A stretch of DNA of 64,000 nucleotides from Intrasporangium calvum (lineage in GTDB: Bacteria; Actinomycetota; Actinomycetes; Actinomycetales; Dermatophilaceae): assembly GCF_028446585.1 (NCBI RefSeq), contig NZ_JAPFQL010000048.1, positions 1 through 64,000 on the forward strand, in the 5' to 3' direction. The notes beneath the pieces are model-generated. The model had not been told where the DNA came from, made no database searches, and saw only the letters and a program-made list of their open reading frames with translations. Positions 63,789-64,000 of this stretch are shown here, piece after piece (the first letter of the stretch is position 1; each line of letters begins with the position of its first letter). Made by a program: the position numbers and the translations under genes.

Positions 63789-63830
63789 GAGCCCAGCGGC
63801 ATACGGAAGATGTCGTATGCCGCTGGGCTC
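63789..63830. repeat. paired REP-like elements forming a perfect hairpin
   Basis: GAGCCCAGCGGCATACG (63789-63805) and CGTATGCCGCTGGGCTC (63814-63830), a perfect 17-bp stem extended by one pair, with an eight-base loop. It lies between convergent genes and probably terminates both. Confidence 0.85.
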
Positions 63831-63863
63831 GCCTGCTGCCCGACGTGCCGTCGGGCGGGTGGC

Positions 63864-64000
63864 TCAGTCGAGGAAGCTGTTGACCCAGTCGAGGACGTAG
63901 TCGCGGTCGACGCGCATGACGCCGCCCGTGCCGCCACAGGTCGAGTTGAGCCCGAAGGACGTGACGCCCGCGATGACGTTGCTGGTGCCGAGGAAGTTCG
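63864..64000 (-). CDS. secreted trypsin-like serine protease, 3' part only
   Basis: Runs off the window. The last 45 residues read NVIAGVTSFGLNSTCGGTGG, then VLDWVNSFLD, the C-terminal end of the S1 fold with its last Cys and closing helix. The catalytic His, Asp and Ser lie outside the window. Secretion is inferred from the family. Confidence 0.7.
   Translation of the reverse strand, partial: NFLGTSNVIAGVTSFGLNSTCGGTGGVMRVDRDYVLDWVNSFLD

Overview
The window looks like chromosome of a high-GC actinomycete. Evidence: GC-rich third positions, frequent GTG starts, a mycothiol-type DinB-like enzyme, CU044_5270 and SigE-type sigma operons, CsoR copper control and a membrane-desaturase/ferredoxin-reductase pair. 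The content, and a 17-bp intergenic repeat scattered through it, suggest Intrasporangiaceae (Janibacter-like); this is inference, not a database result.

Layout. 0-2.5 kb: an IS256-family element inserted in an IS21-type istB, then a short GIY-YIG nuclease gene. 2.98-12.4 kb: one giant secreted SpvB/FG-GAP/RHS protein with no evident immunity gene. 12.8-17.1 kb: a translationally coupled four-carbon acid sugar operon (permease with a frameshift, DUF1537 kinase, PdxA2-type dehydrogenase, GntR regulator) with a palindromic operator. 17.2-19.9 kb: gene-poor, with a broken HIT gene and a VapBC module. 20-21.9 kb: CysM and a TSUP permease. 22.1-27.4 kb: a dimethylglycine/methylamine demethylation operon with a TetR regulator. 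27.5-31.3 kb: MarR and a probable target gene, a polytopic membrane protein, and a thioredoxin/permease pair whose permease is frameshifted.

31.8-45.9 kb is the most coherent block: a copper and thiol-redox island. It holds an ABC exporter, a TlpA-like thioredoxin, a CcdA-like membrane protein, a CXXC protein, small His-rich membrane proteins, a second Lgt with a zinc-finger protein, a SHOCT protein, an OmpR/histidine kinase pair, a multicopper oxidase, a P1B ATPase fused to an N-terminal cupredoxin and a C-terminal YHS domain, and CsoR. Seven upstream regions in the block carry an 11-bp-period direct repeat, (C)TTGA-N6-CTTGA or degenerate forms of it, which I propose is the response-regulator box. 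The ATPase promoter also carries a CsoR box between its -35 and -10.

46-64 kb is mostly housekeeping and stress: a membrane-anchored methyltransferase, PabC, DsrE, PIG-L deacetylase, alcohol dehydrogenase, a secreted I36-like inhibitor, three ECF sigma operons, CsbD, a CDF transporter, two Ogt-type methyltransferases, a PHP protein, tRNA-Glu and tRNA-Asp, and a PucR-regulated fatty acid desaturase operon. The window ends inside a secreted trypsin-like protease gene.

A recurrent element, CGTATGCCGCTGRGCYS, occurs at about a dozen intergenic positions. Four sites are inverted pairs forming strong hairpins, and one copy forms the coding end of a gene. It behaves like an actinobacterial REP family.
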